Shown: positions 28,851-38,530 of the stretch, one piece after another | Numbering within the stretch: position 1 is the stretch's first letter | Layout of the letters: every line of letters starts with the position of its first letter | NCBI GenBank assembly: GCA_019448385.1 | Contig: JAGTXO010000036.1 | Coordinates: 186,001 to 250,000, forward strand | From: Diacronema lutheri | Taxonomy: Eukaryota; Haptophyta; Pavlovophyceae; Pavlovales; Pavlovaceae | Direction of reading: 5' to 3' | Length of the DNA: 64,000 nucleotides | Position numbers and translations under genes: made by a program | Notes under the pieces: model-generated | Told to the model about the DNA's origin: nothing | The model's database searches: none | The model's input: only the letters and a program-made list of their open reading frames with translations

Positions 28851-29516
28851 ATGTCGCGACTGAAGGGAGTGAAGACTGAAACGCGCGAGTCAGGTATGGC
28901 CGCGCTCGGCGCCGAGGGCGGTGAAGTCGACCTGGCTCGTTCGGCGGCGCTGCGCAAGCGCGTGGACGAGCTGATGGACCACGCGGCCGGTCGCCCCGAC
29001 GTCTCGTACGTGCCGTCCGCGCAACGCCGCGCCGGCAGCGCGCCCGACGCGCCGAGCGCGCCGGCGGCAACGCGTGCGAGCATGCCGCCGGCGCCGGCGC
29101 CGCAGAGCGCATGCTCCGACGCCGCGCTCGCCGAGCAGCGCGCGTCCGCCGCACAGCAGCGCAAGGCACTGCTACATCAGGCGGGCGAAATGCGCAGGCA
29201 GCACGAAGCCGTCGACCTCGAACGCGCCTACTCGGACGCGCAGCGCGCCTCGGCCGCCGCGGCGCAACGCTCGCAGCGCGACGGCGATATCCTCGCTGAC
29301 CGCGCGCTTCGCAAGGTTGCCGCGCTCACGGACAACTTCCGCGCCAAGCTCGCCGCGGACGGCGTGGACGAGCTGCGCTCGCTCGACGACCTGGGCGTCA
29401 CCGCAGCAGACCTGAACGCCTTGCGCAAGCAGGGCGTTGGCAGGCAAAGCAAGTACGCCGACGCGATGGACGCTGCGCGCCGCGCGCGCGGCGCCGCCCG
29501 GACCTCGGCGGCGTGA
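28851..29516 (+). CDS. Coiled-coil protein, unidentified
   Basis: 221 residues starting [10 protein letters not shown]. After an Ala/Pro-rich linker the second half is strongly helical ([19 protein letters not shown], then [19 protein letters not shown]), ending in a compact segment [20 protein letters not shown] that reads like a short helix-hairpin. No family is recognised. The tight head-to-head arrangement with DAW1 suggests co-expression and possibly a flagellar role, which is inference only. Confidence 0.6.
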   Translation: MSRLKGVKTETRESGMAALGAEGGEVDLARSAALRKRVDELMDHAAGRPDVSYVPSAQRRAGSAPDAPSAPAATRASMPPAPAPQSACSDAALAEQRASAAQQRKALLHQAGEMRRQHEAVDLERAYSDAQRASAAAAQRSQRDGDILADRALRKVAALTDNFRAKLAADGVDELRSLDDLGVTAADLNALRKQGVGRQSKYADAMDAARRARGAARTSAA

Positions 29517-29715
29517 GCCACGCCGCGCGCGAGGGGAAAAGGCGGAGGTCCGTTCCCAGCGCGTGGCTTGCGAGGAGGACGCCCACAATGCGGCGGTGCG
29601 AGCCACCCGCCCACACCGCCCAAGTTCCCAAATCTCCGAGCGACTGCCGTCGTGATTTCCGACGCGCCGCTGGCAGCTCTCGCTCACACCCTCTTCTCTC
29701 GGCTCTACTCCGCTC

Positions 29716-30696
29716 TCAGGTGCGTGCGCCAGTGCACGCGTCGGCACTGTATTTGCGCACGATCTTGCGCGAGGGCCTGTCGATGTTCTTCCCGTGGTCG
29801 TGCTTTGGTTTGCCCTTTCTGTACGATGCCGGCTTGGGCGGGAAGAGCGGAGCGACACCACCACGCGCCGCGGCGGCGGTGTAGCACTCGTACAGCGGCG
29901 CAAAGTGCGTCTCGAAGACGGCGAAGACGGGCCACTCGGGCGCAGAACGCGTGTAGCGCAGCGTCCCGCCCGCGCGGTAGTCAACGGGCTTATTCTCCGC
30001 GTGGTGCCCCTGGAAGTGCAGGATGTGCACCTCGGCAGGCACGGGCCGTGCGCGCATCACGTCGGCAAAGTTGTACGTGCGGTTCATGTGGGTGAGGCAA
30101 CCGGCAAAGAAGGACGAGAAGAAGTCCTGGTCGCTCAGCACAAAGCCGCCGACCTCGGCGATCCGGTCGAGCGCGCGCCGCATCGATTCGAAGATGCGAG
30201 CGCTCGGCCGGAGCAGCACGACGCCAGAGTTGCACGGCTCGCGCGGCTCGACGCGCACGCAGCCGACGTGGCCGGTGCGCATCGGCTCGGCCATCTCGTC
30301 GAGCAGCCGGTCGATTGGTCTGAGCAGCACCGTGTCCGCGTCCATGTAGAGCACCTGCTGATACTCGGTGAGCGACCAGAGGGAAAAGATGGACCAGGTG
30401 TTCAAGAAGCGCGCGTGCCCCGTGTTGCGCGCGACCGCGTCCACAAAATGGGGGTGGCGACGGCTCGGGTGATCGACGCAGCCGCCAACCAGCCGCACGC
30501 GCACGTCGGGGTACCGCGCCATCACGCACGCGGCGATCGTGCGGAGCGTCGGCACGTCCGTCTGGCAGTGGACAAAGACAATGTCAGCGTGCACGTGCGG
30601 CATGCGCTGCAGCGTGTGTGCGACGCTGTGCACCCACGCGAGCAGCAGCGCCGTGTAGGCGTTGTGCGCGATCACCGACGCGATCGCGAAGCGCAT
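29716..30696 (-). CDS. Glycosyltransferase family 8 (glycogenin-like)
   Basis: 326 residues, no intron. GT8 signatures: HADIVFVHCQTDVPTL in the nucleotide fold, the DxD metal/UDP-sugar site VLYMDADTVLLRPID, the NSGVVLL motif, LSDQDFFSSFF, and the C-terminal LHFQGHHAENKPVDY corresponding to the 'HFxGxxKPW' of the family. It lacks a clear signal anchor, as glycogenins do. Retaining glycosyltransferases of this family use UDP-glucose or related donors. It is divergently paired with a GT13 gene (95 bp between starts). Confidence 0.88.
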   Translation of the reverse strand: MRFAIASVIAHNAYTALLLAWVHSVAHTLQRMPHVHADIVFVHCQTDVPTLRTIAACVMARYPDVRVRLVGGCVDHPSRRHPHFVDAVARNTGHARFLNTWSIFSLWSLTEYQQVLYMDADTVLLRPIDRLLDEMAEPMRTGHVGCVRVEPREPCNSGVVLLRPSARIFESMRRALDRIAEVGGFVLSDQDFFSSFFAGCLTHMNRTYNFADVMRARPVPAEVHILHFQGHHAENKPVDYRAGGTLRYTRSAPEWPVFAVFETHFAPLYECYTAAAARGGVAPLFPPKPASYRKGKPKHDHGKNIDRPSRKIVRKYSADACTGART

Positions 30697-30791
30697 CGCC
30701 GCCTCGCTTGTCGCACTTGTGCGTCACCAAAGCTGCATTTGCAACGGCCCCCTCGTACGGGGGAAGCCGCTGAGCTCCCATACGGCATGCG

Positions 30792-32573
30792 ATGCGAGCG
30801 CGCCTGCGGCGCTGGCGCATCGCGCTCCTAGCCACTTTGGGCGCGGCGGCGCTTGGGTTCCTGATCCACGCCGAGTGGCAGCTCGCGCCACTTGAGCTCG
30901 GCCTTGCTCGCCGCCGCCCGCGACTCGTGGCGGCCGCCGCAGGCGCGCACGAGGCGCTGCGCGCGCTAGACGCCGGCGGCGGCGCCGCGCAGCCGGCGCC
31001 GCACCACGGCCACGCCGCGCGCGCGTCGAGCGCATGGGCCGGCGCGCGATCGCGGCGGCGCACGTCTCGCCCTCCGGCTGCGCCTCCTGGCGATGTGCTC
31101 TCGCGAGGCCCACACTCTGCCGAGGCTGAGCGCGCGGCGCTGCCAGACGGTGCGCTCGTCGTCCTAAGCCACGACCGCGCGGACTACCTGCGCACGACGC
31201 TCGGTGCGACGCTCGGATTGGAGGACATCTCGCGCGTGCGCGTGTACGTGTCGCTCGACGCGCCTGTTCGCTTTCGCGAGATGGAGGCCGTCGTCGAGCA
31301 GGTGAGCGCCGCCGCGCCGCACGCGGTCGCCGCCGTTTGGCGGCACGCGCCGGCGCTCAAGACCGCGCGGCCGCGCCCGCTCGAGCTGATCGCGGCGCAC
31401 TTCTACGCGGTGCTCGAGCGCGCGCTGGTCGTCCTGAATCACTCGCACGCCATCCTGCTCGAGGACGATCTCCTCCCCGCGCCTGACTTCCTCAGCCTCT
31501 TCCGCGCGAGCGCGCCATTGCTCGGCGCTGACCCGACGCTGTGGTGCGTTTCGGCATGGAATGACAATGGGCTCGCGTCGGCGCGCCCGCCGAGCGACGA
31601 GCTGGCGCGCACGGATTTCTTCCCCGGCCTCGGCTGGATGGTGAGCATCGACGAATGGCGGCGCACGCTGCGCGAGCCGTGGGCGTCGGCGAGCGTCGGT
31701 GCGATGTCGACGGGCTGGGACCACTGGCTGCGCTTCTCCGGACTGCTTGACGGACGGGGCTGCGTCTTCCCGCTCACGCCGCGCACGCGGCACATCGGCC
31801 GGCGCGGCACGAACGTCAACGCCAAGGAGGCCGCATTCCTCGAGTCCTTCGCGCTCAGCAGCGCGCGCGCCACGCCGCCGGACGAACTCGCGGCCGCGCG
31901 CTTCTCGGCGGCGGGCGCTCGCGGCGCGCTCCACGGCTTGCGCGAGGCCGCGTACGGCACCTTCTTGCGCCGGCTGCTCGCGGGCGAGGTGGACGCGAGT
32001 GGCGCGGCGACGGGCCACGCGGCCACGCCGCCGCCGCTCGTGCGGGCCGCCGACGTTGGCTCGGGCGCGTGGCAGCCCTCCGGCCAACTCACTGTCGTCG
32101 TGTACAGCGCCGAGGAGTACACATTGCTGCCGCGCGCCCTGCCGCTCTGGCCAGCGCACGCGCGGTGCGCGCACGCGGGTGTTGTGCGCACCACCATTGC
32201 CGGCACCACCGTGCTGCTCGTCGACCGCCGCGCCGGCGCGCGCTGGCTGCCTGCGGCCGAGCGGATCGAGCGCCGCGCGGACGCGCGCACGATCGCGGCG
32301 CGCGCGCCGGGCGTGTCGTGCGATCGCGCGTGCGAGGCGGAGGGGATGCGGTGCGACGAGGCGCAGCTGCAATTCGCCAACACGTGCGCCGAACTGCGCA
32401 GCCACTTCCCGTGCGAGCACGGCTGCGGCCACCAGCTGGGCGACGAGATCCCGTGCTACGTGACGGACAGGGCGCGCGACACTTCGCTCGTCTGCCTGCA
32501 CTCGGACGTCGTCTCCAAGTGCGCCGCGGCCTTCAGATCGACGACAAGGCTGTGCGTGTGCGTGCCTGCGTAG
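30792..32573 (+). CDS. Golgi-type GT13 glycosyltransferase (GnT-I/POMGNT1-like) with Cys-rich tail
   Basis: 593 residues. A type II membrane anchor is visible at the start (IALLATLGAAALGFLI). The GT13 catalytic domain follows: ALVVLSHDRADYL, the EDD metal site in ILLEDDLLPAPDFL, CVSAWNDNGL, FFPGLGWM, GWDHWLRF and TRHIGRRGTNVN, the last closer to POMGNT1 ('HFGIVGLNMN') than to GnT-I. It should transfer GlcNAc to mannose on N- or O-linked glycans. The C-terminal ~90 residues form a separate Cys-rich module (SCDRACEAEGMRC, FANTCAELRSHFPCEHGCG), like tails found on some other protist glycosyltransferases. Substrate is uncertain. Confidence 0.8.
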   Translation: MRARLRRWRIALLATLGAAALGFLIHAEWQLAPLELGLARRRPRLVAAAAGAHEALRALDAGGGAAQPAPHHGHAARASSAWAGARSRRRTSRPPAAPPGDVLSRGPHSAEAERAALPDGALVVLSHDRADYLRTTLGATLGLEDISRVRVYVSLDAPVRFREMEAVVEQVSAAAPHAVAAVWRHAPALKTARPRPLELIAAHFYAVLERALVVLNHSHAILLEDDLLPAPDFLSLFRASAPLLGADPTLWCVSAWNDNGLASARPPSDELARTDFFPGLGWMVSIDEWRRTLREPWASASVGAMSTGWDHWLRFSGLLDGRGCVFPLTPRTRHIGRRGTNVNAKEAAFLESFALSSARATPPDELAAARFSAAGARGALHGLREAAYGTFLRRLLAGEVDASGAATGHAATPPPLVRAADVGSGAWQPSGQLTVVVYSAEEYTLLPRALPLWPAHARCAHAGVVRTTIAGTTVLLVDRRAGARWLPAAERIERRADARTIAARAPGVSCDRACEAEGMRCDEAQLQFANTCAELRSHFPCEHGCGHQLGDEIPCYVTDRARDTSLVCLHSDVVSKCAAAFRSTTRLCVCVPA

Positions 32574-32786
32574 CGCCGGGGTGACCCGTGGCACTCGGTC
32601 CTGCTGTGCTCGGCCGAAAGAGGGGATGCGCGCAGTGCGCACACGTGGGCTGAGGCTGCGCCAAGCACGAGCGGCGTTGGCGGATGGCGCGGCAGCTCAA
32701 ATCCAATCACGTGCGCAAATCTGTGCTGCCCGACAGCTGCCCAAATCGCGCGCAGCACGCCTTCTCGCGATTTCCAAAGAAGGCGC

Positions 32787-33659
32787 TCACGAGTAGTTGA
32801 GCCGGAAGATGTCGTTGAGGATCCACCAATTCGTCTTGTCCGCGGTTGGCACAAGCGTGAACGTTTGGCTGAACATGAGCGGAGTCGTCACGCTGCCGTC
32901 CACCTGCGCAAGCGCGCGCGCAGCGCCGCGCGCGCGCGCATGCAGCGATGAGCGCACTTGCGCGCCATCGGCAGCCCAGCGGCTGCGCAGCTGCGCGTGG
33001 CACGAGGCGAATGCGCAGGCGCGGAAATGTCGACCAGCGGTACGGCATCCCTGGCGTGCCGCGTGCTGGTGAGGCGGTGGCGCGGGCAAGATGTGCGCGC
33101 GGACCGCCAGGTTGCCTGTGACGAAGACGACGATCGAGCCATTGATGCCCGGGTGGCAGTCGACGGTTTTAGCAATGTGCTGCACGGTCTGAAAGTTGAG
33201 CGTCGTCAGCTTCGTCATGATCGGCTGCATCCCCTGGTACTGTTCGCCCTCAAAGCTGAGCATCGACTCCGCTTGCTGTGCACGCAGAGCGCGGGCGCGG
33301 ACAGACGAGCGCCCCATGCCGCGCGCAAAACACCGCGGCGCGTCAAGCAGCGCGCCGCGGGACGGCGTGTGCATTGCGCTCGCGGCGGCGCCGGCGCATG
33401 ACGACGCACTCAGCCGCGGCCGCGGCGGGTGCGCGCACGTAGAGCGGCTGGAGCTGGGCTCTGGCAGTGTCGAAGATCTTGTAGTAGTGTGAGACGAACG
33501 CCTGGCAGGCAAGGGGCCGTACGCGGGCCAGCCGTGTGGCATGCTGAGGCTCTGAGGAGCGCGTGCACCGCGCGCCGCCCGGCTTTCGCGCTCGCACGCG
33601 CCGCTTTGCACCTTTCCGATGTCCGCGAACTGCGGGTTCACCTGGCCGAGGAGCGCCAT
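32787..33659 (-). CDS. NTF2: Nuclear transport factor 2 (NTF2)
   Basis: Four exons: 33612-33659, 33439-33501, 33105-33275 and 32787-32903, all phase 0, giving 132 residues. The sequence order matches NTF2: AFVSHYYKIFDTARAQLQPLY, MLSFEGEQYQG, TLNFQTVQHIAKTVDCHP, IVVFVTGNLA, FSQTFTLVPT and WWILNDIFRLNYS. NTF2 carries RanGDP into the nucleus by binding FxFG nucleoporins. Intron donors are GTGCAA, GTGCGC and GTCCGC. The length agrees with yeast and human NTF2 (about 125). Confidence 0.92.
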   Translation of the reverse strand: MALLGQVNPQFADIGKVQSGACERESRAARGARAPQSLSMPHGWPAYGPLPARRSSHTTTRSSTLPEPSSSRSTCAHPPRPRLSASSCAGAAASAMHTPSRGALLDAPRCFARGMGRSSVRARALRAQQAESMLSFEGEQYQGMQPIMTKLTTLNFQTVQHIAKTVDCHPGINGSIVVFVTGNLAVRAHILPAPPPHQHAARQGCRTAGRHFRACAFASCHAQLRSRWAADGAQVRSSLHARARGAARALAQVDGSVTTPLMFSQTFTLVPTADKTNWWILNDIFRLNYS

Positions 33660-33820
33660 GCTTTTTTCAAAAATCAAGATTTATTATTATTGGGTTCTGT
33701 CTGGAAACTCACAAATCATGAAGAATGGCAGACGTTCTCCCCTTTCCCAATCGAGGAAAGGCGTGGCGCACCGCGCCGCACGCGCCGTTGCCACGACCGC
33801 TGGCTGTCGCGAGCGCCCTC

Positions 33821-35331
33821 TCAGCTGCCGGGCGCCCAGTCGACGCTACCGTGCGATGACGCGAGGTCTGCCCCGCGGATGAACATGTCGGGCGACTGCC
33901 TGCAGTACACGTCCTTGTAGAGCTCGCTCAGCGGGGGCGCTGGATCCTTCTTCGCAGCCTCGACAGCCACGTCCATCTCCTTGCGCGTCCTCGTTTCGAG
34001 CGCCTGCGGGCGCGCGCGCGGCCGCGGCCGCGGCATGTGCGCTGTGCTCGGCAAGTGCACGTGCACCCGGCCGGCGCGCCGCCAGCGCGCGCGCGCACAC
34101 GCGCGCGAGCCGCGACGCCGCGGCGCCCGTGTGACCTCCCCATCGCTCCTCCCCGCCCATGCCGCCCGCCGCGCCCCAAACCAACCTTGATCTCCTCCGG
34201 CGTCGCGAGGTTGTGCTTGAGCAGCAGGTTCTTGAGGCCTTCGACGGGGTCCCGCGCGCGGCGCACGCCCGACACCTCCTCGCGGTCGCGGTAGGTGACG
34301 CCCGGGTCGGACATTGAGTGGCCGTGGTAGCGGTACGTGTCCATCTCGAGCACGAACGGGCCGTTGCCCGCGCGGCAGCGATCCGCAGCGAACGCCACCG
34401 CCTGCCGCACGGCGAGTACGCTCATGCCGTCGACCTTGAGTCCGGCAATATACACGCCGCGTTTGTAGTAGTCCGTGTTGGCGGACGAGCGCGCCTTGGC
34501 GGTGCCCATGCCGTACTGGTTGTTCTCGCAAACGAAGACGATTGGCAACTTCCATAGGGCCGCCATATTCATCCCCTCGAAGAGCTGCCCCTGATTGGCA
34601 GCGCCGTCGCCGTATAGGGCGAAGGCGACGCCGCCGTCGCCGCGGTACAGGTGCGCGAACGCGAGGCCGGCGCCGAGGGGCTGCTGCGCGCCGACGATGC
34701 CGTTGCCGCCGAAGAAGTTGTTCTTGGCCATGTACATGTGCATCGAGCCGCCCTTCCCCTTTGCGCAGCCGGTCGCGCGCCCCATCAGCTCGGCAAAGAT
34801 GGTCGCCGGCGTGTCGCCGCGTGAGAGCTGGTAGCAGTGGTCGCGGTACGCGGTGATGATCGAGTCTTTCCACGTGAGCGCGGCCTCCATCCCGACGCAA
34901 ACCGCCTCCTGCCCGTCGTACAGATGGCAAAAGCCGCGAATGTGCTTGCTCTTGTAGAGCGCGTCGGCGCCGAGCTCCATACGGCGCATCGTGTACATCT
35001 GCTCGTAGTAGCCGAGCATCTCGGCGCGGTTGGTGACAACGGTGGTCGAGGGGGCCTCGCACATATACGTCTCGAACGGCACCACCTCGATCGACACGGG
35101 CACCCGCGCCTTCTCGTCCTCCACCGCCTTGATCCGCGCGGCCGCGCGCACGTCGGCGACGGTGACCGTACCGCGCGGGCCCGTCGCCTCGATCGCGCGA
35201 CCGCGCAGCTCGTGCGCATCGATGAGCCGGTGCACCGACGGCCCGGCCTTGTACGCGAGTCCGCGGCGTCTCGCGAGCGCCGCCGCGCCCGCAGCTCCAC
35301 GCGGCAGGAGCAGCATGCGGCCCTGCAACAT
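33821..35331 (-). CDS. PDHA1: Pyruvate dehydrogenase E1 alpha with N-terminal peripheral-subunit-binding-like domain
   Basis: Exons 34186-35331 and 33821-34003 give 442 residues. A mitochondrial leader ([22 protein letters not shown]) is followed by residues 29-66, which read as a PSBD of E2/E3BP type: [20 protein letters not shown] then [12 protein letters not shown]. The E1-alpha core then begins ([12 protein letters not shown]). It has the TPP-binding [15 protein letters not shown], and the regulatory phosphorylation loop [20 protein letters not shown] with the serine sites of mammalian E1-alpha. The enzyme decarboxylates pyruvate in the PDH complex. The start is 46 bp from the divergent TPR gene. 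E1-alpha normally has no PSBD, so the fusion is notable. Confidence 0.9.
35134..35247 (-). other. PSBD-like domain coding segment within E1 alpha
   Basis: Codes residues 29-66 of the E1-alpha protein. It shows the PSBD pattern of a Pro near the first helix, an Arg-Leu in that helix, and TGPRG-x-(V)-x-(V)-x-x-DV before the last helix. It is in the same exon and frame as the catalytic domain, so the fusion does not depend on a splice prediction. Confidence 0.65.
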
Positions 35332-35377
35332 CGCGCCGATCCAGATCTTGAAGGTGTGATCAAACCCGGCAGAAAAA

Positions 35378-36238
35378 ATGGCGAGCGCCAAGTTTGCTTG
35401 GAACGAGGCGCCGCCGCCGTCCGTCGACCAGCTGGCGGCGCAGTACGACAGCAAGATGGGCGCGGCGTTCGAGATGTTCGACAGCTCTCGCTTCGTCGAA
35501 GCGGCTCTGCTCTTCGAGGGCGCCGCCGACGTGTGCGCGCTGGTGAGCAAGGGCGATGCGCAGACGACGGCGTGGGTCTCGCGCAAGGTGAAGGCGCTCA
35601 ACAACAGCGCGGCATGCAACGACAAGCTGGGCAGGCTCGAGGCCGCGGCGCGCGGTTACGCGGCGGCACGCGCGCATCTCACCTCCGCCTGGTCCGACTA
35701 CATGTTCCCTTCGCTCTGGGACTCGTCGTACGCGTCGATGCTTGCGCACGTCGATAAGAAGCTCGGCATGATGCCGCGCGACACGCGCGGCGCGCACGTC
35801 GGGCTGGGCGTGGACGTCGCGTCGGTGCTCGACGTGGGCAAGCAGATGGTGCTCGAAGCGGTGGAGTTGTACAAGGCCGCAGAGTTCGCCCGTGCCCTCC
35901 CGCTCCTCGAGCAGGCGCTCGCGATCCACGAGAAGCACGCGCCAACGGATGGCATCACGCTCGCGACGATCGCAAACAACCTTGCGTCCACGCACGCGGA
36001 GATGGGTCACGAGGCGGAGGCACGCGCACTTTACCTGCGCGCGCTGCAGATCGGCGGCGCGACGGACGAGCAGCGCGCCCACGTCAAGAAGAAGCTCGCC
36101 TTGCTCGGCAAGCGCGCCGGCACGCCGCAAGCGGCGGGGGCGGCGCAAGACGCCAGCTCGCGGGGCAACGCGGCCGGAGATATTGAGGTGGACGGGCCGT
36201 CAGCCGCCCAGCCGCCCGCCACGGCGGAGCCGAGCTGA
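35378..36238 (+). CDS. TPR protein (kinesin-light-chain-like repeats)
   Basis: 286 residues, no intron, start 6 bases after an A run (AGAAAAAATGG). Helical repeats: [40 protein letters not shown], then two KLC-type TPRs ([40 protein letters not shown]). The C-terminal ~50 residues are disordered. TPRs mediate protein binding; the partner is unknown. Followed by a short AT-rich region with a T-rich tract (36270-36300) where it converges with channel copy 2. Confidence 0.75.
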   Translation: MASAKFAWNEAPPPSVDQLAAQYDSKMGAAFEMFDSSRFVEAALLFEGAADVCALVSKGDAQTTAWVSRKVKALNNSAACNDKLGRLEAAARGYAAARAHLTSAWSDYMFPSLWDSSYASMLAHVDKKLGMMPRDTRGAHVGLGVDVASVLDVGKQMVLEAVELYKAAEFARALPLLEQALAIHEKHAPTDGITLATIANNLASTHAEMGHEAEARALYLRALQIGGATDEQRAHVKKKLALLGKRAGTPQAAGAAQDASSRGNAAGDIEVDGPSAAQPPATAEPS

Positions 36239-36397
36239 GCAAGCCGACGCGCAGCTGGCGAAAAAAGCGTTTATTATTTTCTTTTTTTCTTTTTTTTTTC
36301 CATGATGTACGCAAAGAACATTGTGAGCACTTTGGAGATCAAGCTCGTCAACACAAAGAGAAAAGACAAGTGAAACGACGCCGAGGGCGCCAGACCC

Positions 36398-37816
36398 TCA
36401 CGAGTCGATAAGCTGCAGGTACTGCACCATGTTGCCGACGGTGCCGTCAGGCTTGAAGCGGATGCCCTGCTCCGTCAGGATCTTGACGAGCGCGTCGTCC
36501 ATCTTGCCCATCTGCGCAAACGTGGACGAGCGCTTGCCGTGGTCGACCAGGTAGTCGTAGTAGAGCTTGGCGTGCCCGGCGAACATCAGGCCAACTTTGC
36601 CGATCGCCATCCAGTTGTTCTTCACCCACAGGCGCGCCACCTCCGCGGGCCCAATGTCCGCCGCGCTGCTGTTCTCGAGGACGTAGATGATGCTCCAGAT
36701 GGCCGGGTCGAGGAGCAAGTAGACGAATGAGAAGGCGAGGTATTTGTCGAACGCGGTCTGGTAGCCAATCTTGGGCAGCGTCGCGGACACGGAGAACTTG
36801 AACGCAACGTTGATGAGGAAGATCGTCTGCGCACGAGCATGGCCGCCGGATGGTGGGCGGGGCAGGCCGTCATCAGCGACGGGCGGCGCGGCCGTGGACG
36901 CACACGCGGATCGCGGCGAGGGCATGCGGGCGGGCGCGGGGACGCGCCGCGCCGCGCACCATGTTGTTCATGATGCGGTTGGCGATGTCGTCGACGGGGA
37001 GGACGAAGAAGGTGAACGAGAAGAAGAACATGAGCAGCACGAAGAAGTAGTGGTTGCTCAGGTAGTAGCCCGACTTGCGGCTCGCCGGTATGCTGATCAT
37101 GTACTCGCACCGCGGCTCGGGCGACTCGAGGCGCGACGTGACGCTCAGCGAATAGCGGAGCGGGCGGAATTCGTACTCGTCCGAGATTTGCGACGCGATC
37201 ATGTTCGGGAAGTTAGGGTTGTGTTCGAGCTTGTACCCGTTGGTCAGCGACAGGATGGCGCCGCTCACCTTGTCCTTGCCCATCTGGATGCGGATGTCGA
37301 ACGCCTGCGCGTCGAACGGGAACGACTCGAGCTCGAGCGCGCAGATGAAGACGCCCTCGTACCTGCGGCGGCACGCAGCGCAAACAGGCGCGTGCACGCG
37401 CGATCAGCGCTCCGGCTCTCGCACGGCGCGCGTCGCCCCGGCGGCGCGCGCTCGGCCGGCGCGCGAACGTTCGGCGCCGCGACGCACGTCGCGCGGAAGC
37501 CAACGCGACCAGCCGGCGTCTCGAGCGGGAAGCGGAAGAGCTCGCTCCACGACTCGCTCTGCGGCATGCGCAGGAACGGGTCGAACGTCTCCGTCGTGCC
37601 GCACTCCTTCGGGTCCCACGCGACGAATAGGTCGAAGCGGCAGAAGAAGGTCTGCGACGTCAGGTCGACGTGGCCGACGTAGATGACGCGCGAGTGCACG
37701 TAGATCGTCTTGGTGGCCTGGCGCTTCAGCTCGGCGACCGAGTCGTTCCACGCGCTGATCGACGACAGCGGGCTTGTGTCCGGCTCATCCGTGTGCAGGC
37801 TTTTCGCGCCCGGCAT
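36398..37816 (-). CDS. Pentameric ligand-gated ion channel (Pro-loop/Cys-loop family), copy 2
   Basis: Exons 37488-37816, 36960-37362 and 36398-36826, each the same length as in copy 1, giving 386 residues. The protein differs from copy 1 by scattered substitutions (for example LETPAGRVG versus HETPAGHVG) and by the last residues (GTVGNMVQYLQLIDS versus GTLDNTADYQALMAS). The intron 133 bp long before TM2 is nearly unchanged, while the other intron is 125 versus 120 bp. The frame extends upstream to an ATG at 37969 (51 more residues, MAFTALCVCGPAWRPWTL...), which copy 1 lacks; a splice acceptor-like CAG also precedes the segment at 37823. The 5' end is uncertain. Confidence 0.75.
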
Positions 37817-38321
37817 GAGGTGCTGCGCGTGCGGAGTGCGGCGGCCAGGAAACCTCCGATTTCCTATTAGTTCTTTTCCACCCTCCAAATAAAGAATCTT
37901 TTCGACCAGGTCGTCCAAAGTCCAGGGCCTCCAAGCAGGCCCGCACACGCACAAGGCAGTGAACGCCATCGTGAACGGCTGAACGCACGACCGGATCACG
38001 ACAGGGAGTGAAGCGCACGCACGACCGGATGACCGGGGTGGATGTGAAAGGGCGTGCCGGATCGCGCAAAAGGACGTCAACCAAGTCACGCACAGGTCGG
38101 ACAGGGACTCAGAACTGGAAGTGCTGGAGCGGTGGAGCAGCGCTGGCCGAGTGCGCCGCGTCGGGTCTGGTGCGCAGTTTGACGGCCTTCGATGCCGCAC
38201 CGGCCGCCATGGCTCACCGCCGCCGTCGTTTTTCCGCGGGCGCTTGGATCGCCGCCGAGCCCGAAGCCCCGAACCCTGATCCGTCGCGCGGATCGGTCAT
38301 GTTCGAACGTTACGCCGTGCG
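37817..38321. other. Intergenic region with diverged tandem duplication
   Basis: Between channel copy 2 and the next gene. It contains an AATAAA-like A/T patch near 37888, short direct repeats of GCACGACCGGAT (about 37986 and 38022), and the first arm of an imperfect ~194-bp tandem duplication (about 38144-38330; second arm from about 38337). Confidence 0.5.
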
Positions 38322-38530
38322 ATGGCGGAGCCCCACTGGGCCGAGTACGCCGCGACGGGCCAGGCGCGCGGCCTTACGGCCGTCCTGCCGCACCGGCCGC
38401 GTGGTTCACCGCAGCCGTCGTTCCCGCGCGTTCTTGGGTCGCCGTCAAGCGCGGGCCCCGGCTCCGCGCAGCAGCCGCAGCACGCGAACGTGACGCCAAG
38501 CGGCTCGTGGGCGCAGACGAGCTCGAGGCC
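38144..38530 (+). repeat. Imperfect ~194-bp tandem duplication
   Basis: GGCCGAGTGCGCCGCG near 38145 matches GGCCGAGTACGCCGCG near 38338. CTGCCGCACCGGCCGC-like sequence recurs at the same offset, as does GAACGTTACGCCGTGCG versus GAACGTGACGCCAAGCG. The arms differ at roughly a fifth to a quarter of positions by eye. The second arm lies in the proposed N terminus of the following gene. Confidence 0.5.
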
